Shown: piece after piece, positions 12,550 through 25,799 of the stretch
Position numbering within the stretch: the first letter of the stretch is position 1
Layout: each line of letters starts with the position of its first letter
Assembly (NCBI RefSeq): GCF_000003815.2
Contig: NC_049991.1
Span: 7,992,976 to 8,056,975, forward strand
Reading direction: 5' to 3'
DNA length: 64,000 bases
Origin: Branchiostoma floridae
Lineage: Eukaryota; Chordata; Leptocardii; Amphioxiformes; Branchiostomatidae
The notes under the pieces: model-generated
Seen by the model: only the letters and a program-made list of their open reading frames with translations
Told to the model about the DNA's origin: nothing
The model's database searches: none
Program-made: the position numbers and the translations under genes

Positions 12550-15434
12550 TTTGGTGTATGGATTCTATATAGTATATTAGGCATCATTTTTCAGTTTCAA
12601 CTTTCTTTTGTTGGCCATGTATATGAAAATTTCAAGAATATGCTTTTATAAATTATGTGAATAGGCAAATGAAGAGAGGAAGAGTGCAGATTTTGAGAAA
12701 GGAGAAGCTAAAAGGTGAACCTAAGACCCTTTCTTGGTATCATCAAGAACATGAGAGTGAATGACATAATATTATATGCATGTGGTGCCATTTGTTCATT
12801 CGCTGCCATACTGGTGTCCTTATTTGCATTTCAGTGAAGTTTAGTTCACTTAGAGAGGTCTTTCAACATTTTTACATCATGATTATAATTTAACAGTAAC
12901 CTGTGGCTCAAAGAACAGCAGACCCCAAATAACAATATCTGAAGGCTTGTCCATACAATGTTAAACACTGCAAGACTGTATTGACTTACAAAATACTCCA
13001 ATATGGCCAACATGACCCTTTGCTATGACGTTCCCTTCATCGATAGCAGAAATGATTAGGATCGTGAGACTGAATACGCTCCATACATAGTAGCCAGATC
13101 ATTGATCCGACATGTACCAAAGTAAAACAACTTTTATCTACTTTTATCTCATCCCCGGGCATTCTATCATACTTTAGCAAAGAAAAACTTCAGAAGTATC
13201 GGTGTCAGATAATCACAAAATCAGTACAGATGATAAAGGCCGGATGAAGGCAGGCTCAATTTATTCTGGCCCCCTATCTAGATCTGGGAGTGTTCAATAC
13301 CAATCAATCCTGAAGTGATGTGACAATCAAAGAGATATGAAGCAATGATAACGGTAAAGTCATTTAAAGTGGGATCAGTAGACTCTGATAGAGTTCTCAC
13401 AGGCAGACCCACAAAAGGCAGCATGCATGAGCTGAAATTGTAATTAGGTTCAGCAAGATCCTATTTGCTTTAGATATCCCGACCTATAGATAATGAAGGA
13501 GTTGGACAATAGAGAGGTGATGTAGATGTAGAGTAGTGTGCGGTCATTTTGATGATCTTTCTGTACACTGGATTTTGTGTGGTGACTACATTGAAAATTA
13601 TGCCTAGCATATGCTGAATGCCTTCTGCTGTTCTTGATGTCTCCTTTGTTAGAACTTTGCATACCATCAACATGCATTTTTCTGTTTGATGTTTGATTTT
13701 TACTATGCAAATTGTACTCTTTGCATACTCCAAATTATTCTTGCTAAGAATGATTGTTCTTGCATGCCAAGACTTATTTAGAATAACGCTGTTACATTGC
13801 CTTTCGATAAGGAACAAAATCTCTTGCATTGTTGCAAGTTATTATAATTATGCTTTGACTTTCAATTGATTGAATTTGTACCTTAACAGTTTGCTAACAG
13901 ATGAGCATGTTACAATGTATATCCCCATAAATAAAGATCAAACTTCTTGCCATTTTTCATTCGCTAGTCGTGTAGCATTCGTTGACATCCATTATGGACC
14001 TTTTGAAGAAACGGAGAGTTTGCCAGCTTCTAAATAGAGTTGAGAGATCATTATCGTGATTACACAGGAAGTGAGTTATGAAGGTATTGCCACCACCGGC
14101 CGTTGCAATCAGCCTCAGTGAACCTCTGGCAATTTGTTGCAATATCTTTTGACTACATTCAATCTGGAGAACCCCCAGAGTAATTGATTTCAGAAGGAAC
14201 TTTCTCGGTCGAGTCCGAGCTCTGGAGCTTTGAATGATGGTAAGCTTTATCATTTCAGATAGGTCTCATCGATTCCGATGCACGTGTAGCTTTTTCCTTA
14301 AGGGCCCATGAACACTTCTTGACAAAGTCCACTAGGATCGTACTGGTGATATATATGTCCTGCCAAAGAGATCCAATGTGTTACTTAGTACTGACAACAC
14401 CAGTAGCACTGTCATATCTTACAGGGCTGGAAAGTCACAGTTAGGAATGTAACTGTTGATATGTACAGATTAAAAAAAAATGTGTGTACAACATAAAATA
14501 CGCTGTAGAATGTGAATAAAAACCTAATTTCAAACCTCCCTGCCTCTCTTCAGAGCTTATTCAGAAATTCCATAAACTTGTAGCTACATGTATCTTGAAA
14601 TTTTGAATGTCAATTTTTCTAACATTTAGATATCGAGAAATTTATGGTGTATACTACATGTGAATGTGCAATAACTATTTTGCACTGGTGCAGCCAGAGT
14701 CAAATAAGGTGCAGTGGGGCTTAATATCAATCCAGTATTTGGAGCCCTGACTTAGCATTCCTAAAAGATATGGTATGATGAGTACTATTGAGAGGAAGAA
14801 CTGAAATGACAATGAGGACATTGTCAGCATATTGTCCAAACATTGCCACATAGCGCATGTGTGATTAAAGAGTGGAATCTGATGTTGTTGGCTTTTCAAG
14901 AATGAATTCATGTAGTAAGGGACATGCATGTATAGCTTTGAGGTACATATAAAAGTCCCTTTGTTGCCTTTTGTTGACTTAGTGTCAATCACAATTATTC
15001 TAATTCATATCATGTTATCCACAGTCATTCATCCAATTATGCCCAAACATTTGCTCAACTTTCATATTGTAGAGGGTCATGAATAGCAATTTCTTTATTC
15101 AATAAACATTTTGGAGTCTTTTTATTCAAAAGTTTCTGGTGCACTCCCTGGCAACTTTCTGAGGGAGCCTTTGTCTGAGAAACATTGAAATCTGCATAAC
15201 ATGCCCTTAATTTGCATTTATTTTTTTATGGGGTAATCTTTCTTTATTTACACAAATTAAAGGTGCATCAAAATGTCATCATTGGACATGTAATGGTTTC
15301 TAAAACCATTTACATGAAAATTTGACATTTATCCATCCTAATGCCGAAATGATTTACTCTAAATATTGATCACTATTATGTTTTAGCAAACTATTTTGCC
15401 ATTTTTTTCTTGCTTGAGTGAAAAAAAAAAAGTA
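12550..15434. other. No supported gene
   Basis: AT-rich, with more complex patches near 13000-13330 and 13960-14260. Minus-strand ORFs at 13450-14250 have no motifs and no splice support. Confidence 0.5.
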
Positions 15435-15690
15435 ACCAAGGCAAAGAAGAAAATAGCCAAAATTTTGTCATAGTCTTGTATGTATACATAGTCTGTCCAA
15501 AGCCAAAGTAGCCCTGACATGTATGCTATATAAAAAGGTTTGTGCATACAAGAAATAAAAAATTGGAGCCAAGGCAAAAGAAGAAAATAGCCAAGTTGCG
15601 GTCATACATTGTAAGTATACATTAGATGGCCTTTCCTAAAAGCCAAAGTAGCCCTGACATGTATGTCATATAAAAAGGTTTGCACATACA
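15435..15690. repeat. Tandem duplication, period about 133 bp
   Basis: CCAAGGCAAAGAAGAAAATA...AAAGCCAAAGTAGCCCTGACATG...ATATAAAAAGGTTTG occurs at 15436 and again at 15569, about 85% alike by eye. Confidence 0.75.
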
Positions 15691-15839
15691 AAGTTACCCT
15701 TCATAAAACCGGTCCTTGCCCTTTTGAATCCCCCAATGTAGGTTTAACGGGATCAGATTTAGCATTTATCGGTGCTGATAGCTGACAACAATCATAATGT
15801 GGAGAGCATCGTATCCTTTTACAGCCTACCCTCTTACTT

Positions 15840-16000
15840 GTACGTATTCCCGCCCGGGCCAATGAAATTAACGGGAAGCCGGTGTGGGCCCGAGCGCCAG
15901 CGGACCACGTCCCGACCTAATCCGTGCAGACAATCCCGGCAGGCCGATGAATATTTCATGAAGGGGGAAGAGCAAGCGAGGTAAAAGTTTTCTGATGGCC
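15840..16000. other. Repeat-poor GC-balanced island
   Basis: A sharp shift to GC-rich, non-repetitive sequence with GGGCCAATGAAATTAAC and GATGAATATTTCATGAAG. No splice-supported exon. Possibly regulatory; inference only. Confidence 0.3.
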
Positions 16001-17089
16001 TGTGGATAGGGAAACGCTAACCTTGTCCGTTGGGAACGCCAATCTTTTGAAATATTTGGGCTCCAATAAATAAGCGTTCGCTAGTGCTGACCAAAGAATG
16101 ATTAGCGTTAAAGATTTTTGGTCTCTCCGGAGGCTTTTTGAGGTAAGACCGTTTAGGCAGCAGGAGATGGATCAAAACTAATCATATTTGTTATGGATTA
16201 TGGTATCGCTGATCACAACAAAATACATTTTAATTGCTTGTTACGTATCATAAAAATTGCATCATTTTTGTTCTTCTATGAAAAACTTGTTACATACATG
16301 TATGCTGAAGTAGCGGTAAAGAAACAGCTACATTGTTGTTTTGCTTATAATACAATTTTTTTTCAATAAAATTTGCACTGGCTGACAATAGATAATATGG
16401 CTAACAATGTTTGCCATGCACGACATGTTTTATTGAATAACTGTTTTGATGACATTTCATTCCTTTAGATATGATAACGCTTATCAGATATGATAATCAT
16501 ATGATAAGAAATATGGAGACATTACAAAATGTAGGGCTAAGAATTGATGATAGTAAATTTTAGTTTGTACTCAGATCAGTACGATCACAGAATAGACCTT
16601 TCTGTTGATCAAACGCATGCTGTGTTGATTTAGGGTAAATGACTTAGATAGTGGCCAACTATACATGGAAACTATTCAGATAATTTATTTTTGAAAGCAG
16701 ACTTAAGGTATTTAGCTTTACAACAGTGGACTGAAGTGAAGAAAGCTGTGCTTTACCATTGTGTCATTGGAATAATAGCCGAGATAATATCATTCATAGG
16801 AAACAGTGCATCCAAATCAGCCTTTCGCACCAGGTCACAAAGAATACATCTGAAATTCTGCTTTCCTCATCTTTCATAATCGAATTCTTTTTTCCTTTAA
16901 GTGCGTCATTCCGGAGCCGCTAGTAACGATCGGCTGATCGGCACCCTATCGCTTTAATTGACACATTCGCTTCTCTTTCAGTCTACACCATAAATCATAT
17001 ACATATAAGTGTTTTTTGAGATAGGCATCAGAAATTCTGAAGAAGAAAACTACTTCCTGACTAAAATTAGTCTTTGCTCCTTCTTTTCT
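16001..17089. other. No gene seen
   Basis: AT-rich. A small balanced patch at 16905-16965 contains AACGATCGGCTGATCGG. Confidence 0.5.
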
Positions 17090-17440
17090 TTACGTCCCAT
17101 AAGATAAGTCAATATTCCTGATTCCTGCCTTTGTGGTTTTTCCCGGTTGAATGCGAATTGCACGAGAACAGAGTGGGTCGTAGTCAATACCCAACCAATC
17201 AGGGCCGTAATTAGGCCGTAGGTTTCTGTACGTAACTCTTACATCTACAGTCATCACACACAAATCTGCGCGGGTACTCACCCGATCCGTCCGAGATGGA
17301 AAAGTAGACACGAGAAGAGTGTAAAAGCTGCTCCATGGTTAAGCCCCATCCTGTCCTCGGGGAATTAGCCTCTGCCGCTTGTGTCGGCCGTGTGAAACTC
17401 AGCGTCGGAGTCAGGATGGGGATAATTTCACGTATGGAGG
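17090..17440. other. Repeat-poor island with a 10 bp inverted repeat
   Basis: It holds GGCCGTAATTAGGCC (a near-palindrome around TAATTA) and perfect arms CCCCATCCTG at 17344-17353 and CAGGATGGGG at 17412-17421. The minus-strand ORF 17090-17311 has no family features. Possibly regulatory or a structured RNA; unproven. Confidence 0.35.
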
Positions 17441-19315
17441 GATGGCATGCTGCTTTCTACTAGTTTACTCTGCAGTGCAAGCCCAGGCCTCCAAGGCAAC
17501 ACTTCTCATTTGCATAAACTGACAAGGCAAGAGGCACAGGTGGTAAGTACCACTATAAAGAAGGGGTGTCCTTTTTTCTAAACAGTTGTACCTTGTTATA
17601 TGAATGACCGTTTACGATATTGTGTACTCTGCCCTCTTGTGTTTTTTAAGCAAAAACGTTTTCTACCACTGTGGCTCAAGTTGATATGAAAGAAACTTTG
17701 TAGTGTCATGTTCAAGTGATGAAGTACATTGCGAGGTCCCAGAGGTGGATGATGCCATTGTTCTGGGAGGGAGGGTCAGAGGAAGGAAGTTTTATTGCCC
17801 CTCAGACAGGCCCCAGATGGTTGGCTGATGGACGCTAAATCTATTCCTGATCTACTCAGAGGTCGCATTGATTTTTACATCCCGCATATATACCACATAC
17901 CGGGGGGGAGCAAGATTTATCATTACAAAATGGACCAGACTATATTTATCGCTCAGACCAACCTATTCTCCCTCCAGTTCTGTCAGAGCATGCTGTTTTT
18001 GTCTCCTCGAAGGGAAAGGCCATTATATCTTTCAGAGAAGCCTGTAATAGCGTGAAGGGCCGTGAAACAAAACTATTACGACATGATGCTGTTTGGAAGA
18101 ATAACAAAGTTGCTGTGCACCTGTGTCTTAGTGCAAGGGAATGACCATGATATATCTTTCAGAGGACTGTGAAATACCTTGAAGGGACATGAAACAAAAT
18201 TACATTGTATTACTCAGTGCTGCTGCTTGCATTGTTAAACTAATTAGAATTAACAAAATTATTGATACAGAATAGCAACATTGCTTTGAACTTTGTTTCA
18301 GTGAATATATTCACTGATGTTTTGCTTCATAATTCATTTGAATCATTACCGGCATTGTTCTAGTGCCTTACAGTGCAGTTACAATGTACTTGACCTGTAG
18401 AGTGAATCAGATACACTTAAGGTTCATGTATTAAAAGTTTCTGTCCCTTATTGTATCCGCAAGTGACAGCTTCAAAACAATTATTAGAGTCATTGAATAT
18501 AAGAGAAAGTACAATATGTCTCAGTGTAATAAATCAAGTATAAAATCTGCAAATCTTTTCCATAACATTTTGCAGATAGTCACTATGTATTTCACATACA
18601 GTGACCATAAGAACACTTAAATCATAACGCAGTATGCTGAATATTTTCATTAATATACATGTATGCAAATGTATTATGTAGTCAAACAACTCAATATTGT
18701 CGTACTGTAATACAATATGATGTTGAGAAAGCAAATGCTCTTGTCATAATAATAATAACAGATTATTATTGACATTTCATGCAAAGGTTCCCTCAGGGAG
18801 GAGTGAACTTAAAATGCTGTAGATGTTATCTCGTTCAAGTCAACCTCAAATCAGGCCGGGCTATTCTTCTCGTCAGTGTTGTTATGGTTCTACCGATGTT
18901 ATCATTATCTCCAGGCTTGGGAGATCTAACCAGGCCCAGAGGTCTTGTGGGTAATGTCGGCGGGTGTACCCTGGTCGAGACACCGGTATTACGCGGGCAG
19001 CGGGGTATATCCCGCGTTCATGTAGATTAATTGGAGGATCTCGATCTTTGTGAGAAACTTACTCTTTGTAAGTTCGAGGGTCTGCGAGTGGTATGAGGCC
19101 ACACCTGGGGTCCACACTAGGATGACGTAACCAGTACCTGTACAAAAACAGCAAAAATTGTTTGAAGGTTGTCCAAAATACAGCATTTAACTTAGTAAAC
19201 ACTCTAACTTGATTGCTTTTGGACAATACATAACTTTGTACACATAATGTACCAAATTATGTCATTCCTATAATTTTGTTTGCATTGTATCACCCATTCA
19301 CAAGTTTTCAGAAAC
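17441..19315. other. No gene; one tandem duplication
   Basis: ATATCTTTCAGAG...TGAAGGG..RTGAAACAAAA occurs at about 18025 and again at about 18152 (period about 127 bp). The rest is AT-rich with no coding or RNA feature seen. Confidence 0.5.
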
Positions 19316-19406
19316 AATTAGGTTCAGGTCCGGACCGGGACCTGATCCTCCAGAACTGAACTATACCTGTACCTGAATATTACGTTTTTGTACCCACCCC
19401 TAATTT
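19316..19406. repeat. GGGTGGGTAC-family dispersed repeat, copy 1
   Basis: It contains AGGTCCGGACCGGGACCTGA and ends TTTTGTACCCACCCCTAA. Related copies are at 24588, 24945, 30370 and 40960. Palindromic ACCGGT/TCCGGA words and the AGGGGTGGGTAC edge define the family. Confidence 0.6.
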
Positions 19407-22400
19407 CGTTGTGTCCAGCTTAAAATCTTTTTCAGCCACTAAAAAAATGCTCATTGTTTGGGAGCACATATTGATGATTTTCATTGTTAGATCCATTATG
19501 TTTAACTGATGACTGTATATTTTCAGTTGTTTCATATCATAAAGTTCAGGGTTTTCTTTTACCTATGAGGTAAAATTTTTGTCCATGACTTCAAGCAAAT
19601 TTCCATCCTGAGACAGAGGGAACTGTCCTGGAGACTGCGATATATACAGGATGTACGTTACTGCAGCCCTTTTATCACCAGTGAATGCATTCTAATCTAA
19701 TCCCTTAATCGATTTGCCATCACTATCATGGTCAAGTTCATAACGCTTAATGCGAGGACGGCAACACTACTAAATTAAGTAATAAAACGACTCTGATCTT
19801 CCCCAATTGCCCCGCACACTACACGGTAGTGCACTTTCCCAAACATTGGCTCTCTTGATGGCAGGGTAATTTAGTTATGTCCCAGATTCTCTGAATTGTG
19901 GCCGCTACCCGCTCTCTTGTCATAAATATAAAATGAGCTCAAAACAGCTGAATGGTCTGTAATTTTACCGGGGCTAAATCGGCGCTTGGCGCAGGCACGA
20001 CTAGCTTGTATGCAGCTGGGCATGGTTGGGAGGAATGGTTCATTATTTATGAGGGGGGGTACATAAAAGCTTCAAAAGGGATATTACAGCTGGCATCTTC
20101 CACCTCTTTTAAGGAACAATTGGTGGTGGTATTGTCAATGTAAGAGATGCCCAAAAAAATTGGATAGGGGAGTGACATGAAACTAACATGAAGCCTGACA
20201 AAAAGGACTACTAAACAGTCTTTAACAAGAATGTGTATTGATTATTTTATTGATGCAAATCAAGCTAGACAGGTGCATATAGGCAATCATTTAGTTCTTG
20301 TTTTATATCCATTTATGTTTTACTCTTAACAATTATTTGTCTTCTTACTGCATGACGTTTTTTTTTTCTACATTGAAGTTAGTACAAATAAAGTCTTACC
20401 CTATACATGTTGTAAATGGTTCCCAGGAAATTTGTAGCGTTTTACTGTTAATTGTATGGAATACTGTGTGACCCTGACTTTAACATTGAAGGCTTATTAT
20501 ATACATGTTCACAGAAATAGAAGAAAAGAAAGTTTATGTTCATCAGGAAGTTTAGGTAAGGTTTCTGCCGTTATCTTTGAAAAATTGTACGAGAGTAGGA
20601 GAGCATGTAAGGTTCTTTATGGTCAGAATTACTCAGATTACAATACATTCACCTGCAGGCCCACTTCACACTTCCCAACATTAGACCCTATGACCCATGT
20701 AATGATATATCACACAAAGGCTGCTGAAATTTCAATTGGTAGTTTCAAATCTAGGTTACTGTAAGCTTCATGAGGTAAAACAGTCTCACAGTAAACAGGA
20801 CCAGATTTCAACTCTTTTTACTCCAAAAATGAGGCATGCTTGAAGAGGAATGCTCAAGTGGACATAACTACAGTCAAGTATTACAAAGCAATGTTTAGAA
20901 TCTCAATCTACTGGTATGTGCTAACATAAATGACATATCCTTGAAGTTCACCTTCAAAAATCTAGTTTTTCTTATCATCTTTGACAGTAAGGTGTACAGT
21001 GTGGTATCTTGTAAATTGAGAAAACTTTATACAATGTACTAGTATACCGCTTACATAGGTTTCAGGACAGACAAATTTAACTTGTAACAAACAAACAAAA
21101 AACTTCAGACATACAGATTTCTGTTACTGCTATACCACAATCTCATCTGGGTCATACAGTATGTCTAGCCCTCTGTCAAGCCACAACAATGTTATCATGA
21201 TGACCAGTGCAAATGACGCAGTGTTGTCATCATCTAGCTTAGGTTTCTACACCAGATACCAGAACAGGTATATAAACAACAATATGAATGCGTCATAGAT
21301 GTTGAGCTAAGATTTCCTTTCAGCAAAAGGAACAACAATTATGGTCTTAGTTGGATAAGGGACCTTATAGTTTGTTCAGTGTCCTTGAAACAGATTAAGG
21401 TTACCCTCTTGTTGAAACGTTGGTCTTTTATTCTGCACTACTCAACATCTTCTGTGTGTTCATGCACATACTGTACATTGTAGTACTGGGGGTAAAGCAA
21501 AGAAAAACTGTTACAGCAAGTGATAAACAGTTATTGCTTTTTGGTACATTTGTATTGCAGTGACCTTTGCCCCAGAAATGAAAGATTAAGCTCAATACCT
21601 GTTACATACCTTAAACATCTGAAGCAGTTGAAATTGATACCTAAGAAGAAAGGTTGCTTTGCCAAAACACATTGCAGAAAATTTATTGCCCCTGTGTGCA
21701 TGTTTGATGTTGAAAGGGAAACATAGTAATGACATGTGACATCGTGTGCAGTTCTTAATGGGAGCAATTAGCATATTGCACACGTCAGGCCATCAGAAAC
21801 TACAGCAGGAGTCAGGCCTCGTCTCACTGTGCATTAACCTTCTTACACTTCCGCTGAAAGTGTTTTCTCTCTTGTGCGAAGAGTCCATTAATGGGGACTG
21901 ACGGGCCCCATTCATTGTCCATTGTGCGGAGCCCATTTCCTATCATCTGGACACTACAATGGGATCATGGCAACGTTTCCGCAAGGCTTGCGTAAGACCT
22001 TGGTTTGTGTCACGATTCTCAATGAAGTGGTGCAACATACTCAGTCTAGTAATATGCATTTTGGCAGGTAGATGGAAAGGCTATAAAGTGACAATTCAAA
22101 GTTAAAAAAGTACAAAAAGATGTAAGCAAGCTTAACTGTCCTTATCCTTAAGAGTATTCAAAACACTTTCATTCTGACAGTTTGATGTAGATTTGAATGT
22201 CTTGATTGATCTTAGAAAGTCTCTGTGCTAAAATACTGACTATTAGAATGACTCAATGACATGATTAAATTATGATTCTTTGGTTGTACCTTACAACATT
22301 TTTAAATTTACAAGAGTGTACAATACAATTTGATTTGTTGTTCTTGTAAACATTTTTCTTCAAAATGATGATGTTAGGTCATCATTTGGCACCGTTGAAA

Positions 22401-24587
22401 TCTGTTTAGATTTGATATTCTACTTTAGATGCCATGTGCATAGAAGATTGCTGTCAATTATCATGTGGTTGTCAATCTTTTATGAGCTTCAATGGTTTGT
22501 ACACCTTAATTGTTCGTTTGTCATAAAATTTTTGACGCAAGACCAGATGGCCGATAATTGTTGAGAAGCTCCTCGTAAAATTTAACAGTCAACTAATGAT
22601 ACAATGATTGTGTTCTGCAAATGTCTTTTAAGAAACATCATCACACAGTCAGGGTGCACATTACGGTACTGCAATGGATATGGTAGTTCTTGATTCAAAG
22701 TATTACACTTTGAAATGAATTGATGGATGGCTCACTGAAAAGACATCAAAATACAACAATGGCAGCCAGTTGTCTGAATTGATGCCAGACTTTACATCAT
22801 ATTAAAATCAATGTACAAGTGAATGAAATATGATTAACAATTAAAGATTAAAAAGAAGGCGTGATTAAAACAAAATGCCTGACAAGACTCAATGGTTTTA
22901 AAGATTGAGACAATCAAACTAGTCCAAAGTATGAAATAACATATAATATGACGCAACAATAGAGGGCGCTTTCATGTAGTCATGACTTGTTCAGCAACTG
23001 AGTTGAATTGACTGTGAGTCATTACCATCTCCAGAACCCGTCCCTCCATCCTGGGAGGGAAATCTGCTTAATGGGGAAATAGAAAAATTCTCCCTGTCCG
23101 TCCCTCAGATCTTTATTTCAAAACGTGGCATTGATGAAAATGTAGTGCCACAAGCTTGATATGCTGATGCTCTGCTGATGTCACAAAGAAATAAAGCAGT
23201 CTGTTTCATAGAAGAACACAAATACCTCACTGATGCACCAAAACAAAGATATAGCTGCCTAATTTGAAGTTATAATGAAAAAAAACAAATTTACAAGCTG
23301 AAAATCTTGATATCATAATAATTGACATGAAGTTATTGTTGCCTTTTCACCAACCCAGTTCTAGTGGTGTTATTTGTATTCGTCTAAGGGAATTCCGTGC
23401 CTTTTCCCCCGGGACCGCAGTGATGTATTGTATGGCATAACCCATGGGTGATAACAATTCATCTGGTCTCCCCCTGCCAGTTGTGCCGCTTACTTATCGG
23501 CCATCTTGAACAACATCAAGGTGAGGACGTAATTCTATTAGCAAATCAGGGGCTCTCCTGGGACGGCCTTAATTGATTTTGTATCAGGGTACTTGAGCCG
23601 GGAGACCTTGACACGACGTGATGCGGCTCACCTATGTCATCTTATCTATGGACGAGTCATTTATATTCCCGGCAGTGGTGAGATCTGCTGTCAGTGAAGA
23701 CAGGTTGAAAAGAGATAGTCGCTCTTTGATTCATAGCTTTGAACATGAATCTGATTTCTTTTGCATCTTGGTTTTGAAAAAGGTGTTTTGACATTTTATG
23801 ATGTTTTGTGATATAGAGATAAGAAAACAGTTTGTATAGAAGTTATCTTGTGATTAGAATTATTATCAATTGTGCAGGAAAATTAAAGTACGGATGACAC
23901 ATGCAGAACACGACTTTTCATTAGCCTTTTGCCTGGAGATTATGGGAATCTGTCGCATCATTTTCGAGGTGTCAAAAGATTTTAACAGTCACCAAGAACT
24001 GCGACAGTCTCTACTGTTGGACTGTGTGCACAGAAAGACTGGCACAAAATTTTTCATTATCCTTTTGTTATCAACTTATGGAAATGTGTCACAACATTTT
24101 AAGAGCTTTCAGAAGAATATAGAGGTCACCCTACAGTTGTCCTTAAAAGTTTTGCACCACCTTGCAACTACTAACAACTGCTGCTGATAGCAGTTTTATT
24201 TTGTGAAAAGGATAACACTTTTTGTTTGTTAGAATAAGAATATTTGTATTTCATGCTCACAATACAGGATGCATTTGATCTATTGTGCTTTGGCACAGTA
24301 GCATTATTCATTATTAATCAGAAATTCATTACATGCAATGAAAGCTGCCAGTTGGACAAGCAGCATTTCTAATGGCTGAAACAATGATCAGCAGGTTCTT
24401 AATGTGTCATGCCATTACTACCGTCTAGTTATCTTCCATTAGTGATATTAAAGTATATTGACAGTATCAAAAGAATTTCTTGATCTTCAAACAAAACACC
24501 ATCCAAGTGCCTTAGAAATGCTTTCTGATTTTGATCCATAGATGAATGGTAGAGAATGACTTGGGAACAATAGCCTGATGTTGGGGG
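19407..24587. other. No confident gene; two complex islands
   Basis: AT-rich with repeat-poor, GC-balanced islands at about 21800-22020 and 23390-23700. The second contains a 40 nt stretch (23481-23520) bounded by a good acceptor and a gtgagg donor that could be a microexon. No protein family is recognised. Confidence 0.45.
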
Positions 24588-25012
24588 TGGGTGCTGGTTC
24601 GGAAAATTCAGGTACAGGTATGTTAATAGGACCAGGCCCATGTCTGGACCTAAACCTGGACTTAACTGTTTGTGAAAGCGTGTTAATGGGATATGGTTCA
24701 TTTTGCTACAAAGGAAGTTGTTTAGTGGAGTATGACTTCCAATTGCCTTTTATAATCCTATCTTCATGGGAACAAAACTAATTTCCTCAGTGTAACTTAG
24801 ACCATGGTTGACTGAAGAAACTTGGTAAAAATGACTATCAACTCTTCTCTATTTTACTTGTTATTTTCTTGGACCGGGAAGCCCCAAAACACATTAAACC
24901 CCTGGCAGTGCAATCTGTTCACTTTCTTAATATCAATCTTTTTTCAGGTCCGTTTTTTCCAGACCGGTCTAACAAGAAAAAAAAAGGTTTTGTACCGGTA
25001 TTCGCTACCTGA
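24588..25012. repeat. GGGTGGGTAC-family fragments
   Basis: 24588-24680 carries GGGGTGGGTGCTGGTTCGG with AGGTACAGG and GGACCTAAACCTGG. 24945-25012 carries CAGGTCCG, AGACCGGTCTAAC and TTTTGTACCGGTA. Both are decayed copies or parts of one. Confidence 0.5.
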
Positions 25013-25799
25013 TGTGCAAACTAAAGTGATGGAGGTTCCTCTTAATCTTTGTCCCACTGGAACACACGAAAATTTAGATAGATGTACCACAGGGCAAATG
25101 TTTGGCTTCACGTTTCTGAGGGAGAGACACTGCGTTTCGCTAATTAGTCCACCTTCGGCACGAGCTGTAATATGTTATCAGAATGCAGGGGAAATGGACA
25201 CGTTCCCAAACAATCACTCTTTCCCAATTAACAAGTAATGGTTGTTCTGGAATTCCCGGCAGGAGTATAAGTTAACGAGAAACGATATTTTGTGGCTGCC
25301 AGCACTTTTATCTCAGGTTTTCATATTCCCTTACTGACTTAGATGCAAACTGTGCCTTAAGTTTATCAATTCTTGTTCTTGCAGACTCAATTTCATGGTA
25401 GGAGGGGAAAGGAGGTTTTGATGTATTAGCAATTGATGTAAGACTAAAGTACACCAAAAATAAAACACAAATCATTTAGAGTCAGTGCTACTTTTTCTAC
25501 ATCATTCATTTGTGGTTCAAATTTCCGATTTTTGACAATTTTCCTGACTAGCTTCTATTCTTTACCTAAACCTTTGGGCATCTTGTATCAAGATGGTCTT
25601 TCTAAATTTGTTTCATGTTATTCTCTTAAGTTGTTTTGAGTATGGAAATGTGTTACAATTTGTTGTTTTATTTCTTTAAATTCTGCTCCAGCACAGTCAA
25701 AACTAAGGTAGTGTCAAAAATGTCACTGTTGCAATACAAGAATGCAGTGTTACTATCAATTGGCAACAGCCATGTCTTTCAGTGACAACATATTCCTTT
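25013..25799. other. No gene seen
   Basis: AT-rich. An ORF crossing 24822-25238 has no motifs and overlaps repeat fragments. Confidence 0.5.

Noticed and set aside
24822-25238. 138-codon ORF on the + strand
   Set aside because: It runs through a dispersed-repeat fragment and poly-A, with no motif.
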